DNA of 54,034 nucleotides, taken from contig NZ_JAAIVB010000070.1 in assembly GCF_010974945.1 (NCBI RefSeq), forward strand, positions 1 to 54,034, in the 5' to 3' direction. This DNA is from Noviherbaspirillum galbum (GTDB taxonomy: Bacteria; Pseudomonadota; Gammaproteobacteria; Burkholderiales; Burkholderiaceae_D). Below the pieces are notes generated by a model that made no database searches, was not told the DNA's origin, and was given only the letters and a program-made list of their open reading frames with translations. A program made the position numbers and the translations under genes. Every line of letters starts with the position of its first letter. Position 1 is the stretch's first letter. Positions 43,741 to 52,577 of the stretch are shown in pieces.

Positions 43741-44565
43741 TCAGTGGCCTTCGTGGGCCTGGCCGATGTAGACCAGCGTCAGCATCATGAAAATGAATGC
43801 CTGCAGGATAACGATCAGGATGTGGAAGATCGCCCAGATGGAGCCTGCGATGACGTGGCCGACGAAGCCGAATGCGGTGGCCATCGAACCGAGCAAAGCG
43901 ATCAGCAGGAACAGCAGCTCGCCGGCATACATGTTGCCGAAGAGTCGCATGCCCAGGGACACTGCCTTGGCCGCGTATTCGATGATGTTGAGGAGGAGGT
44001 TGAACGGCGCCATGTAGATGCCGAACGGAGCGGCGAAAAGCTCATGGATCCAGCCGCCGAGGCCCTTGATCTTGATGCTGTAGTAGAGCATCAGTGCCAG
44101 GACGCCGAGGGAAATGCCGAGCGTGCCGTTGAGGTCGGCGGTCGGCACGACGCGGTGATGGATGTCGATGCCGATGACGCGGAACAGGCCGGAGAACAGG
44201 TCCACCGGCAGGAAGTCGAGCGAGTTCATCAGGGCAACCCAGATGAACACGGTCAGCGCCAGCGGCGCGATGAAGCTGCGGTCGCCATGGACGATGGCCT
44301 TGGACTGGTCCTCGACCATTTCCACGACCATTTCGACGAAGGCCTGGAGGCGTCCGGGAACGCCGGAGGTCGCGCGGCGCGCGGCCGCCCACATGATGAG
44401 GCAGCCGACGATGCCCATGGCGACGGACCAGAAGACCGTGTCCATGTTGATGATGGAAAAGTCGACGATCTTTTCCTGGTGATGCGTGGCGAGGTGTCCG
44501 AGGTGATGGACGATGTATTCGGATGCGGTCGGCGCGTGTGCTGCCGCTTCGGTTGTGGTGGACAT
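43741..44565 (-). CDS. atpB: ATP synthase Fo a subunit
   Basis: This 274-residue membrane subunit has the essential Arg in [14 protein letters not shown] and the C-terminal helix containing GLVYIGQAH-like [12 protein letters not shown]. It has an extended N-terminal segment with several His residues, as in other Burkholderiales. It forms the half channels beside the c-ring. Confidence 0.95.
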   Translation of the reverse strand: MSTTTEAAAHAPTASEYIVHHLGHLATHHQEKIVDFSIINMDTVFWSVAMGIVGCLIMWAAARRATSGVPGRLQAFVEMVVEMVEDQSKAIVHGDRSFIAPLALTVFIWVALMNSLDFLPVDLFSGLFRVIGIDIHHRVVPTADLNGTLGISLGVLALMLYYSIKIKGLGGWIHELFAAPFGIYMAPFNLLLNIIEYAAKAVSLGMRLFGNMYAGELLFLLIALLGSMATAFGFVGHVIAGSIWAIFHILIVILQAFIFMMLTLVYIGQAHEGH

Positions 44566-44568
44566 GAG

Positions 44569-44955
44569 TCAGTGCCTAAATATTAAGATGATGTAACTTT
44601 TCAGCGCCACGATGAAGGCGGCGATCAGCGCCAGCCCGTTCAAATCGTGATACAGCCAGACCACCGCGCCCAACAGCGCGATCGTCAACGCAATCTTGAT
44701 AAATTCACCGATGAAAAACGTCATCGGGTTGACCGCACCCGGCTTTCGCGCGTTCGAAAACAAACGCAAGGCGAACAAGCCATTCGGCACTACACAGCAC
44801 AGTCCACCGAGAAGCGCGGAGATCAGCGCGTGGACGCCTCCGAGCATTCCAGCGATCAGGCCGGTGACGACCGTGGCCGCCAATTGCAGGAGAACGACGC
44901 GCAGCATGGCTATTCCAAAAACGTGCAGTTTCCAGGCGTCACGCGCCCGCTTCAT
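44569..44955 (-). CDS. atpI: ATP synthase assembly-associated protein I
   Basis: This protein is about 128 residues with four hydrophobic segments, including LRVVLLQLAATVVTGLIAG, a GGxxxxVPN-type turn (GGLCCVVPNGLFAL) and FFIGEFIKIALTIAL. AtpI helps c-ring assembly and may handle magnesium. The start at 44955 (MKRARDAWKL) is chosen because an earlier in-frame TTG at 45021 falls at the predicted transcription start; an ATG at 44907 with GGAA before it is also possible. Confidence 0.83.
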   Translation of the reverse strand: MKRARDAWKLHVFGIAMLRVVLLQLAATVVTGLIAGMLGGVHALISALLGGLCCVVPNGLFALRLFSNARKPGAVNPMTFFIGEFIKIALTIALLGAVVWLYHDLNGLALIAAFIVALKSYIILIFRH

Positions 44956-45029
44956 GCACCGGTTTGGCTCCGCGATAAGACTTCTCAGGCCGCTGTGTTT
45001 CTTGATGGTGCGTCTCGACAAACCCCGGG

Positions 45030-45059
45030 ATTATAAGTGTTTTCCACAGCCAGCGTCAA
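45030..45059 (-). promoter_or_regulatory. Sigma-70 promoter of the atp operon
   Basis: On the minus strand the -35 TTGACG (45054-45059) and -10 TATAAT (45030-45035) are 18 bases apart. Transcription should begin near 45022 and run through atpI to the terminator after atpC. Confidence 0.88.
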
Positions 45060-45110
45060 ACCTTTGCCCAGTGGCAGTAACGCTTTTGGACTACGGTAAA
45101 ACTACTAGGG

Positions 45111-45665
45111 TCAGGCTTGCAATTCAGCGAGCCACGCCCTGCCCCGCGGCCAGTCGCCCAGCCCGCTTTCCGCATTGATATGCCCCAGCGGACCGAGATC
45201 GTGAAAGCCTGCCTGCCAGTCCCGCGCCCACGATGCCGCCTTCTCGATTCCGCACCACGGATCGTCGCTCGACGCGGCAACGATCGCCTTGAAGGGCAGG
45301 CGCCGGCGCGGCATCGGCGCGAAGCCGGTAGCGCTTCCGGGAAAATCTTTCCGTTCCACGTCGGGCAAGGCCACAAGCAGTGCGCCCGCCACCTTGGCGG
45401 CGTGCGGCGCCGCGCCGTGTTCGCCGGCCCACCATGCGGCGAGCGCGCATCCGAGGCTGTGCGCCGCGAGGACGACCGGGCCGGCCGCCTCGCGGATCGC
45501 CGCGTCGAGCGCGGCCACCCAGGCGGCGCGGTCGGGGGCATCCCAGCTGTGCTGCTGCACCCGCCGCGCGTTCGGCATGGACCGTTCCCAATGCGTCTGC
45601 CAGTGTCCGTCGCCGGAGTTGTAGAGCCCGGGCAGGATCAGCACGGTGGGCAGGTCGCTTGTCAT
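45111..45665 (-). CDS. RBBP9/YdeN-family serine hydrolase
   Basis: This 184-residue small alpha/beta hydrolase has the nucleophile elbow AHSLGC, a later acid in SSDDPWCG and the catalytic His in GPLGHINAESG. The opening TVLILPGLYNSGDGHWQTHWE is the family signature. Bacterial members have unknown substrates. It lies between the atp promoter and parB. Confidence 0.9.
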   Translation of the reverse strand: MTSDLPTVLILPGLYNSGDGHWQTHWERSMPNARRVQQHSWDAPDRAAWVAALDAAIREAAGPVVLAAHSLGCALAAWWAGEHGAAPHAAKVAGALLVALPDVERKDFPGSATGFAPMPRRRLPFKAIVAASSDDPWCGIEKAASWARDWQAGFHDLGPLGHINAESGLGDWPRGRAWLAELQA

Positions 45666-45756
45666 GATTCGTCTCGGTTTGATGTCAGCTTAGCGGGCAG
45701 GCGCGGGCAGGCCAATTACCTGCCCGGTAATGGAAGGCCTGCGCTGCCGGCGGGGA

Positions 45757-46701
45757 TCAGGCGCGCAGCTTGGCGATGAGGGTGTCCAGCGCGTCGAGGC
45801 TGGCGAACTCGACGATGAGCTGGCCTTTGTTCTTGGCGCCGAGCTTGATGGAGACCTGGGTCGCCAGCGCGTCGGACAGTTCTTCCTCGAGCCGCGCGAT
45901 GTCGCGCGACTTTTCCTTGCCGGCGCGCGGCTTGCCGGCGGAGGCGAGCTCGGTGCTCGCGCGCACGACCATCTTTTCGGCTTCGCGCACCGAGAGGCGC
46001 TTGGCGACGATCTGGTTGGCAAGCGTGATCTGCGTGGCGGAGTCGACCGCGAGCAGGGCGCGAGCGTGGCCCATGTCGATGTCGCCTGCCATCAGCATGG
46101 TCTGCACCGGCTTGGCGAGATTGAGCAGGCGCAGCAGGTTCGACACCGCGCTGCGCGACCGGCCGACGGCATTGGCCGCCTGCTCGTGGGTGAATTCGAA
46201 ATCGCTGATCAGGCGGTGGATGCCCTGCGCTTCTTCCAGCGGGTTGAGGTCTTCGCGCTGGATGTTTTCGATCAGTGCCATCGCCGCGGCGGCCTGGTCG
46301 TCCACGTCCTTGACGAGCACAGGCACTTCGCTCAGCCCGGCGATCTGCGCGGCGCGGAAGCGGCGTTCGCCGGCGATGATCTCGTAGCGGGTGCTGCCAT
46401 TGTGCTGAACGTTGCCGCTGCCATTGCTGCCATTGGTGCCATTGCTGCCGCCGTTGCCGCTGTCCACGGGACGGACCAGGATGGGTTGCATCAGGCCCTG
46501 CGCCTTGATGGAGGCGGCAAGCTCGTTGAGCGCGCCTTCGTCCATGCGGGTGCGCGGCTGGTACTTGCCGGCCTGCATCTGCGCCACGTTGAGCGTAGAA
46601 GGCGCGCCGGGGACGGTGGGCACCGCCTCGGTCATGTCGGCGGACCCGCCCAGCAATGCATCGAGTCCGCGCCCGAGGCCCTTGGATTTTTTCGTGACCA
46701 T
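45757..46701 (-). CDS. parB: Chromosome partitioning protein ParB with an unusual low-complexity insertion
   Basis: This is a 314-residue CTPase clamp that loads on parS. Features are the N-terminal GLGRGLDALLG, the YQPRTRMDE segment, the CTP-binding GERRFRA near 111-117, IENIQREDLNPLEEA, the helix-turn-helix THEQAANAVGRSRSAVSNLLRLL, and a C-terminal dimer domain. Between LMQPILVRP and YEIIAGERR, residues about 81-104 are a Gly/Asn/Ser-rich stretch (46390-46461), where other ParB proteins have only a short turn. The DNA there is a degenerate tandem repeat of GCTGCCATT. All other motifs are intact, so function is likely retained. Confidence 0.95.
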   Translation of the reverse strand: MVTKKSKGLGRGLDALLGGSADMTEAVPTVPGAPSTLNVAQMQAGKYQPRTRMDEGALNELAASIKAQGLMQPILVRPVDSGNGGSNGTNGSNGSGNVQHNGSTRYEIIAGERRFRAAQIAGLSEVPVLVKDVDDQAAAAMALIENIQREDLNPLEEAQGIHRLISDFEFTHEQAANAVGRSRSAVSNLLRLLNLAKPVQTMLMAGDIDMGHARALLAVDSATQITLANQIVAKRLSVREAEKMVVRASTELASAGKPRAGKEKSRDIARLEEELSDALATQVSIKLGAKNKGQLIVEFASLDALDTLIAKLRA

Positions 46702-46718
46702 GTCTGCCCCCTGGATGC

Positions 46719-47489
46719 TTAGAATGTCTTGATGCGATCGACCATCTCGGCGCCGAACGCGATGTAGGCCTGCGCGCCTTTGGACGCGGGATCGAAGGTC
46801 ACGCCGGGCATGCCATACGAGGGCGCTTCGGCCAGGCGCACGTTGCGCGGAATGATGGTGCGGAACACCTTGTCGCCGAAGTGCTGCTCGAGCTGCGCGG
46901 ACACCTGCTGCGACAGGGTCATGCGCGGATCGAACATGACCCGCAGCAGGCCGATGATCTTGAGTTCGGGATTGAGCTTGGCATGCACCTTCTTGATGGT
47001 GTTGACCAGGTCGGACAAGCCTTCGAGCGCATAGTATTCGCACTGCATGGGAATGATCACCCCATGGGCGGCGCACAGGCCGTTGAGGGTAAGCATGGAG
47101 AGCGCCGGCGGGCAGTCGATCAGCACGAAGTCATAGTCGCTTTCGACCGAGGCGATGGCGTCCTTGAGCCGCTTCTCGCGGTTGTCGAGCTCCACCATCT
47201 CGACTTCGGCGCCGGCCAGTTCGCGGTTGGCGGGCAGCACGTCGAAGCGGCCGCTTTCGGAGCGCACGCGCGCAGCCGCCAGCTCGGCCATGCCGAGCAG
47301 GACTTCATACACGGATTTTTCCAGGGTCGCCTTGTTGATGCCTGCCCCCATGGTGGCGTTGCCCTGCGGATCGAGGTCCACCAGCAGCACGCGCTGGTCC
47401 AGCCTGGCAAGTCCGGCTGCGAGATTGACGGCGGTTGTTGTTTTGCCGACGCCGCCTTTCTGGTTGGCGACGCAGAAGATTTTTGCCAT
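46719..47489 (-). CDS. parA: Chromosome partitioning ATPase ParA (Soj-like)
   Basis: This 256-residue protein begins with the deviant Walker A NQKGGVGKTTTAVNL and contains VDLDPQGNAT and VLIDCPPALSMLTLN. It is the Soj type, without an extra N-terminal DNA-binding domain. It forms the nucleoid-bound gradient that pulls ParB-parS complexes. It is followed by parB after 17 bases and preceded by the lysE-like gene after 3 bases. Confidence 0.97.
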   Translation of the reverse strand: MAKIFCVANQKGGVGKTTTAVNLAAGLARLDQRVLLVDLDPQGNATMGAGINKATLEKSVYEVLLGMAELAAARVRSESGRFDVLPANRELAGAEVEMVELDNREKRLKDAIASVESDYDFVLIDCPPALSMLTLNGLCAAHGVIIPMQCEYYALEGLSDLVNTIKKVHAKLNPELKIIGLLRVMFDPRMTLSQQVSAQLEQHFGDKVFRTIIPRNVRLAEAPSYGMPGVTFDPASKGAQAYIAFGAEMVDRIKTF

Positions 47490-47492
47490 GTT

Positions 47493-48125
47493 TTAGTTGG
47501 TGGTGAGTTTGATGCCGAAGCCGATCAGGAAAACGCCCGCCGCCTTCGACGCGAAGGTGGCTATGCGGCGGTTGCGGGCAAGCCGGCGCGCGGCGGCATT
47601 GCCAAGCAGCACCAGCAGGCTTCCATAGAACAGGGTGCACGACGAGATCACGCCGCCCATCGCGAGGAAGGTCAGGCTGCCCTGGTGGTGCGCGGGATCG
47701 ATGAACAGCGGGAAGAAGGCCATGTAGAACACGATGGCTTTCGGATTGATGAGCGTGACCAGGAAGCCGCGCCGGAAGTCGGCGGCGTTGGAGAACGGCA
47801 CGATGGCCCCGCCCTCCCCTCCCTTCGCCACGAGCAGCTTGAAACCGAGGTAGGCGAGGTAGGCCGCGCCGAGGTATTGCATGCCCTGGAACAGCAGCGG
47901 ATTGGCCTTGAGCAGCGCGGCCACGCCGACCGCGGCGAGGAACATCAGCACGGCGTCGCCCAGCATGAGGCCGGCCAGCGAAGCGAAGCCGCCGCGCAAG
48001 CCATGCTGGCCGGTGCAGGTCAGCACGCAGAAGGTGCCGGGCCCGGGCAGCATGAGGAAGACCATGGTCGCTGCGACCAGCTGCCGGATGTCAGTAATGC
48101 CGATGGCCTGGAACATGTCGATCAT
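47493..48125 (-). CDS. LysE-family amino-acid exporter
   Basis: This 210-residue membrane protein has the LysE/RhtB opening, [21 protein letters not shown] with the conserved GPG, followed by about six hydrophobic segments. [18 protein letters not shown] is the second family motif. Exported substrate unknown. Its ATG overlaps the stop of rsmG (ATGA), so it is embedded in the rsmG-parA operon rather than standing alone. Confidence 0.9.
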   Translation of the reverse strand: MIDMFQAIGITDIRQLVAATMVFLMLPGPGTFCVLTCTGQHGLRGGFASLAGLMLGDAVLMFLAAVGVAALLKANPLLFQGMQYLGAAYLAYLGFKLLVAKGGEGGAIVPFSNAADFRRGFLVTLINPKAIVFYMAFFPLFIDPAHHQGSLTFLAMGGVISSCTLFYGSLLVLLGNAAARRLARNRRIATFASKAAGVFLIGFGIKLTTN

Positions 48126-48772
48126 GATGCCTCCCGCGAAATGACGATGAGATGCCGCTCCGCCTGCAAGCCCGGCACGTGCACGGAACGGATGTCCGCG
48201 ACCGTCCAGCCGGCAGGCAAGCCGGCGATTTCCTTTTCGGGCATGACGCCCTTCATGGCAATGAAGCGTCCGTCCGGCGCCAGCAGGTGGTTCGACCAGT
48301 TCACGAAGTCCGCCAGGTCGGCGAAGGCGCGCGACGTGATCACGTCGAAGGGTTGCGGCACGCGCAATTCCTCCACGCGCCCTGTGTGGACCGTGACGTT
48401 CGCCAAGCCGAGTTCTGCCTTGACCTGGGTGAGGAAGGCGGTCTTCTTGTGCACGGTGTCGATCAGCGACACCTGCATGTCGGGACGCGCGATGGCAAGG
48501 ACGATACCCGGCAGGCCGCCGCCGGCGCCGACGTCCAGGATGTGGCGCGCATCGGCGAATGCGGGCGCGACGGCCAGCGAATCGAGGAGGTGCTGGGTCA
48601 CCATCTGCGCGGGATCGCGTACGGCGGTCAGGTTGTAGACGCCGTTCCACTTCGCCAGCAAGGCGAGGTAATCCATCAGCGCGGCGATCTGCCGCGCGTC
48701 CAGGACGAGCGGCAAGGACGCCGCGCCCTGCTCCAGGGTGCGGGTCAGCGCCGGGCGATCGAAGGCCCTCAT
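48122..48772 (-). CDS. rsmG: 16S rRNA (guanine527-N7)-methyltransferase RsmG
   Basis: This 216-residue methyltransferase has [16 protein letters not shown], the HLLDSLAV signature, and the SAM loop [15 protein letters not shown]. It methylates G527 of 16S rRNA; its loss is known to give low-level streptomycin resistance. Start and stop overlap neighbours by four bases on each side. Confidence 0.96.
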   Translation of the reverse strand: MRAFDRPALTRTLEQGAASLPLVLDARQIAALMDYLALLAKWNGVYNLTAVRDPAQMVTQHLLDSLAVAPAFADARHILDVGAGGGLPGIVLAIARPDMQVSLIDTVHKKTAFLTQVKAELGLANVTVHTGRVEELRVPQPFDVITSRAFADLADFVNWSNHLLAPDGRFIAMKGVMPEKEIAGLPAGWTVADIRSVHVPGLQAERHLIVISREAS

Positions 48773-50703
48773 GCGGCGGACTGCTGGTCGGGCAATGCGG
48801 CGAAGTCCTTGAAGCCGCCCTTCTTTAGGTGCACCAGCAACAGGGAGATGGCTGCCGGGGTGACGCCGGAAATGCGTGAAGCCTGTCCCAGGGTTTCCGG
48901 GCGATGCTTGTTCAGCTTCTGGCGAACCTCGACCGACAGGCCGCGCACATCCATGTAGTCGATCGCTGCCGGCAACTTCAGGTTTTCGTAATGGTCATGG
49001 CGCTCGACTTCCTTGGCCTGCCGGTCGATGTAACCGGCATACTTCACCTGGATCTCGACCTGCTCGCGTACCGCGCCGTCGGACACGCCCGGTCCGGCAA
49101 GGTCCTGCCCCTGGGTTCCCTTCAGGGTCATCAGGCTATCGTAGCTGACCCCCGGCCGGCGCAGGAGATCAGTTAGCGCATACTCTCGCTCTATCGCCTT
49201 ACCCAGCAGGCGTTCTGCTTCGTCCGTGCTGACGATACGTGGATTCACCCAGGTCGATTTGAGACGTTCCATTTCTCGAGCGACGGCTTCGCGCTTGCGC
49301 TCGAAGTGCGCCCACTGGGCGTCGCCGACGCAACCGAGCCGGCGGCCGATTTCCGTGAGCCGCATGTCGGCATTATCTTCCCGCAGGCTGAGTCTGTACT
49401 CTGCCCGGCTGGTGAACATGCGGTAAGGTTCCTGCACGCCCTTGGTGATCAGGTCGTCGACCAGGACGCCGAGATAGGCTTCGTCGCGGCGCGGGGTCCA
49501 GGGCTCGCGGTTCTGGGCCTGCAAGGCAGCGTTGAGTCCGGCCAGCATGCCCTGGGCGGCGGCTTCCTCGTAGCCGGTTGTGCCGTTGATCTGTCCGGCG
49601 AAGTAGAGTCCCTGGATGGCGCGGGTTTCGAGCGAGGACTTCAGGCCGCGCGGATCGAAGTAATCGTATTCGATAGCATAGCCGGGCCGCAGGATGTGCG
49701 CGTTTTCGAGGCCGCGCATGGAATGCACGAGCTCGAGCTGCACGTCGAATGGCAGGCTGGTGGAAATGCCGTTGGGGTAGAACTCGTTGGTGGTGAGCCC
49801 TTCCGGCTCCAGGAAAATCTGGTGGGCGCTCTTGTCCGCAAAGCGGTGGATCTTGTCTTCGATGGACGGGCAATACCGCGGGCCGACCCCTTCGATCACG
49901 CCGGTGTACATCGGGCTGCGATCGAGTCCGCCGCGAATGATGTCATGCGTGCGTTCGTTGGTATGGGTCACCCAGCAAGGCAACTGCCTCGGGTGCATGT
50001 CTACCGAACCCATCACGGAAAACACCGGCACCGGATCGAGGTCGCCGGGCTGCTCCTCCATGACGGAAAAGTCGATGGTGCGCCCATCGATTCGCGGCGG
50101 GGTACCCGTCTTCAGCCTCCCCTGCGGCAGCTTCAGTTCCTTGAGGCGTGCCGAGAGCGACACGGCCGGCGGATCGCCTGCCCTGCCCGCGGAATAATTA
50201 TTCAGGCCGACGTGGATTTTCCCATCCAGGAAAGTGCCGGCCGTCAGGACGACGGCGCGGGAACGAAAGCGGATGCCGACCTGGGTCACCGCTCCAACCA
50301 CGCGGTCGCCCTCGACCATGAGGTCGTCCACCGCCTGTTGGAAGAGCCAGAGGTTGGGCTGATTCTCCAGTCGGCCACGAATTGCCTGCTTATAGAGTAT
50401 CCGGTCTGCCTGGGCGCGTGTAGCCCTGACTGCGGGGCCTTTCGATGAATTCAGGATGCGGAACTGAATGCCTGCTTCGTCGGTGGCAATTGCCATCGCG
50501 CCGCCCATGGCGTCGACTTCCTTGACGAGATGACCCTTGCCGATGCCGCCGATCGACGGATTGCAGGACATCTGCCCGAGGGTCTCGATGTTATGGGTCA
50601 GCAGCAAGGTTTTTTGGCCCATGCGTGCAGAGGCAAGAGCGGCTTCGGTACCGGCGTGGCCGCCGCCGACCACGATCACATCAAATTCAGTTGGAAAAAG
50701 CAT
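48769..50703 (-). CDS. mnmG: tRNA uridine 5-carboxymethylaminomethyl modification enzyme MnmG (GidA)
   Basis: This 644-residue FAD protein works with MnmE on the wobble uridine of several tRNAs. It has the dinucleotide motif [19 protein letters not shown], the [14 protein letters not shown] segment with its catalytic-site Cys, [11 protein letters not shown], and the [13 protein letters not shown] signature. The C-terminal helical domain ends with [19 protein letters not shown]. It starts the mnmG-rsmG-lysE-parA-parB run. Confidence 0.97.
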   Translation of the reverse strand: MLFPTEFDVIVVGGGHAGTEAALASARMGQKTLLLTHNIETLGQMSCNPSIGGIGKGHLVKEVDAMGGAMAIATDEAGIQFRILNSSKGPAVRATRAQADRILYKQAIRGRLENQPNLWLFQQAVDDLMVEGDRVVGAVTQVGIRFRSRAVVLTAGTFLDGKIHVGLNNYSAGRAGDPPAVSLSARLKELKLPQGRLKTGTPPRIDGRTIDFSVMEEQPGDLDPVPVFSVMGSVDMHPRQLPCWVTHTNERTHDIIRGGLDRSPMYTGVIEGVGPRYCPSIEDKIHRFADKSAHQIFLEPEGLTTNEFYPNGISTSLPFDVQLELVHSMRGLENAHILRPGYAIEYDYFDPRGLKSSLETRAIQGLYFAGQINGTTGYEEAAAQGMLAGLNAALQAQNREPWTPRRDEAYLGVLVDDLITKGVQEPYRMFTSRAEYRLSLREDNADMRLTEIGRRLGCVGDAQWAHFERKREAVAREMERLKSTWVNPRIVSTDEAERLLGKAIEREYALTDLLRRPGVSYDSLMTLKGTQGQDLAGPGVSDGAVREQVEIQVKYAGYIDRQAKEVERHDHYENLKLPAAIDYMDVRGLSVEVRQKLNKHRPETLGQASRISGVTPAAISLLLVHLKKGGFKDFAALPDQQSAA

Positions 50704-50822
50704 AGTTCGCCTCGAAGAGACGCAAAGAAAGGGACTGGGGAGCTGGAGGCGAGATTATACGGCGTTTTTCCATGACGCCGCATTGGCTTTTCTTGGATTC
50801 AAGGCACGCCGCCTTCGCCGAT

Positions 50823-50838
50823 TGTTTCACGTGAAACA
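50823..50838. other. parS centromere site 1
   Basis: TGTTTCACGTGAAACA is a perfect 16-bp match to the universal parS consensus. It lies between mnmG and the following gene, about 3.3 kb from parA. Confidence 0.97.
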
Positions 50839-50842
50839 TCGA

Positions 50843-51616
50843 TCATCTCCAGAGCTTCAGCATGCCAAAACCCACGATCAGAGCCGCTCCCAAGGCAATG
50901 ACGGCATGTTCCCAATGCAGACTACCCTTCCCTTTCGCCACTTTTTCCACGGGCGGCACGGGGGCTTTTACGGCCTGGATAGCCTCCGGTGCGACGGGCA
51001 TTACTGTCACCACGGGAGCTCCGGACACGGCAGCAAGGTCGCGCGCCTGGATGTCCTCCTGGTCGGCAAGCTTGCGTTTCCTTTCAAGGTTCTTCGCAAC
51101 CAGTTCTTCATGCAATTCATCGGCCATTTTGGCGTGCGCCACGTCGATTGCCGGCGAAGGCATTACTTCGGTCAATTCAGGCACAACGGTCGGCGCGGGC
51201 TTTTGCTGCTCGCCGTCGCCAAACTCGTCCTCGGGCTGAAAGGAAATGATCGTAATGGGGTCCAGCGCATCTTGATGCAGGAAGCGCTCGACTACCTGCT
51301 GGTCTAGCTCCTCGGCCACCTGGTCATCCAATGGCAGAAGAATCGGCGTAATCAAGTCTTTCTTTTGCAGGGTTTGCATTGCCCGGGAGAAGCGATCTCC
51401 ATTGATGGAAGTCAGCTTTTCTTTGATCTGGTCCACCTTGGAAACACCGTCGACCATGATCAGGACGAGGCGCTCGCTCTGGGTCAGCCCGCATTTCTTG
51501 TCATGAATTTCGGTGCGTCCAGCTTCGGTTCGCAAAAAGATTGCCTTCGGGTCCAATCGGATGCCCCTTTCACATTGACCTGATTCATCGAGCAAGGAAT
51601 GTTTCACGTGAAACAT
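50843..51616 (-). CDS. Tail-anchored membrane protein of unknown function beginning with parS-encoded MFHVKH
   Basis: This is a 257-residue protein whose first six codons are parS site 2. The N-terminal half resembles a winged helix or two-helix module (CGLTQSERLVLIMVDGVSKVDQIKEKL, then ALQ-like AMQTLQKKDLITPIL). A long charged middle follows with EEL, VPELTEVMPSP and a coiled region. The C-terminus has a single membrane segment (AVIALGAALIVGFGMLKLW), so the protein is tail-anchored facing the cytoplasm. No family recognised. It is convergent with nothing and ends 4 bases from parS site 1. Confidence 0.75.
   Translation of the reverse strand: MFHVKHSLLDESGQCERGIRLDPKAIFLRTEAGRTEIHDKKCGLTQSERLVLIMVDGVSKVDQIKEKLTSINGDRFSRAMQTLQKKDLITPILLPLDDQVAEELDQQVVERFLHQDALDPITIISFQPEDEFGDGEQQKPAPTVVPELTEVMPSPAIDVAHAKMADELHEELVAKNLERKRKLADQEDIQARDLAAVSGAPVVTVMPVAPEAIQAVKAPVPPVEKVAKGKGSLHWEHAVIALGAALIVGFGMLKLWR
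51600..51615. other. parS centromere site 2, inside a coding start
   Basis: This second perfect TGTTTCACGTGAAACA lies 777 bases from site 1. The surrounding ATG and CAT make an 18-base palindrome that encodes M-F-H-V-K-H at the start of the tail-anchored protein gene. Confidence 0.97.
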
Positions 51617-51632
51617 CGCTGCGGCTTTCGCC

Positions 51633-52391
51633 TTATTTCAGAAAAGCGTCATACCCTGTCTTGAGGATGAGGAGCGAAACGACGAACAGGAAGATCTTTC
51701 GGACGAACGCGCTGCCATTCTTGATTGCTAGCCTCGTTCCCACCAGGGATCCGGCGACATTGCAGACAGCCATCATCAATCCTACTTGCCACAGCAGGTG
51801 GCCGCTATACCAAAACCACAACAGCGCCGCCAGGTTGCACGCGACGTTGACAACCTTGGCTACCACGGATGCCGAAAGGAAGTTAAAGCCGAAAAAGCGA
51901 ACGAAGAGGAAGACAAGAAAACTGCCAGTGCCCGGCCCAAAGAAACCGTCATAAAAGCCGATGCCGCCCCCTACACCGATTGCGATCAGCTTCTCGCGCA
52001 TTCCGCCGAACAGCGGCGCGTGGATGCTGCCGAAATCTTTCTTCTTGAGCGTGTAGAGAAAGACCGCGAGCAGGACGAAAGGCAAAACCTTGCGTAGGAA
52101 ATCGGGCGGGATCTTCGTGACGGTGAAAGCGCCGAGAAAGGAAAACGCAAACGCCGTGACCGCCGCCGGCGTGGCTGCATTCCATTCCACCTTCACGCGG
52201 CGCGCAAAGTTCACGGCTGCCGCGCTCGTTCCCCAGATGCCCGCCAGCTTGCTCGTGCCAAGCAGAGAGGCGGGAGCCGTCGTTGGCAATACCGAGAACA
52301 AGGCAGGGATCTGGATCAGGCCGCCCCCGCCCACCACGGCATCGATCAATCCAGCTATGAAGGCGGCGACGCAAAGAATGAGGTATTCCAT
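51633..52391 (-). CDS. TauE/SafE-family (TSUP) membrane transporter
   Basis: This 252-residue protein has about eight hydrophobic helices and both TSUP repeats: AGLIDAVVGGGGLIQIPAL in the first half and the matching GGGIGFYDGFFGPGTGSFL in the second. The family exports sulfite, sulfoacetate or other organosulfur anions. The substrate is not inferable. It starts at 52391 (MEYLILCV). Confidence 0.9.
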   Translation of the reverse strand: MEYLILCVAAFIAGLIDAVVGGGGLIQIPALFSVLPTTAPASLLGTSKLAGIWGTSAAAVNFARRVKVEWNAATPAAVTAFAFSFLGAFTVTKIPPDFLRKVLPFVLLAVFLYTLKKKDFGSIHAPLFGGMREKLIAIGVGGGIGFYDGFFGPGTGSFLVFLFVRFFGFNFLSASVVAKVVNVACNLAALLWFWYSGHLLWQVGLMMAVCNVAGSLVGTRLAIKNGSAFVRKIFLFVVSLLILKTGYDAFLK

Positions 52392-52392
52392 T

Positions 52393-52408
52393 TGTTTCCC
52401 GTGAAAAC
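52393..52408. other. Degenerate parS-like site
   Basis: TGTTTCCCGTGAAAAC differs from parS at three of sixteen positions. It lies directly upstream of the TSUP start, 785 bases from site 2, a spacing close to that between sites 1 and 2. It may be a weak or decayed site. Confidence 0.35.
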
Positions 52409-52577
52409 GGTCGACCCGGCATGGTTGCTCATGCCGGACCGCCCGATAAATCTTGCATTGAATCAAGTAACGCGAAGCGGCCATTTTACCCTTCTGCCGC
52501 CCTCGCTAAGCTTGCATGGTTTTCGTGCCGGATCCTCGCCCAGCTTGCTACAATAAAAAGTTCACACAGGAGAGAAA

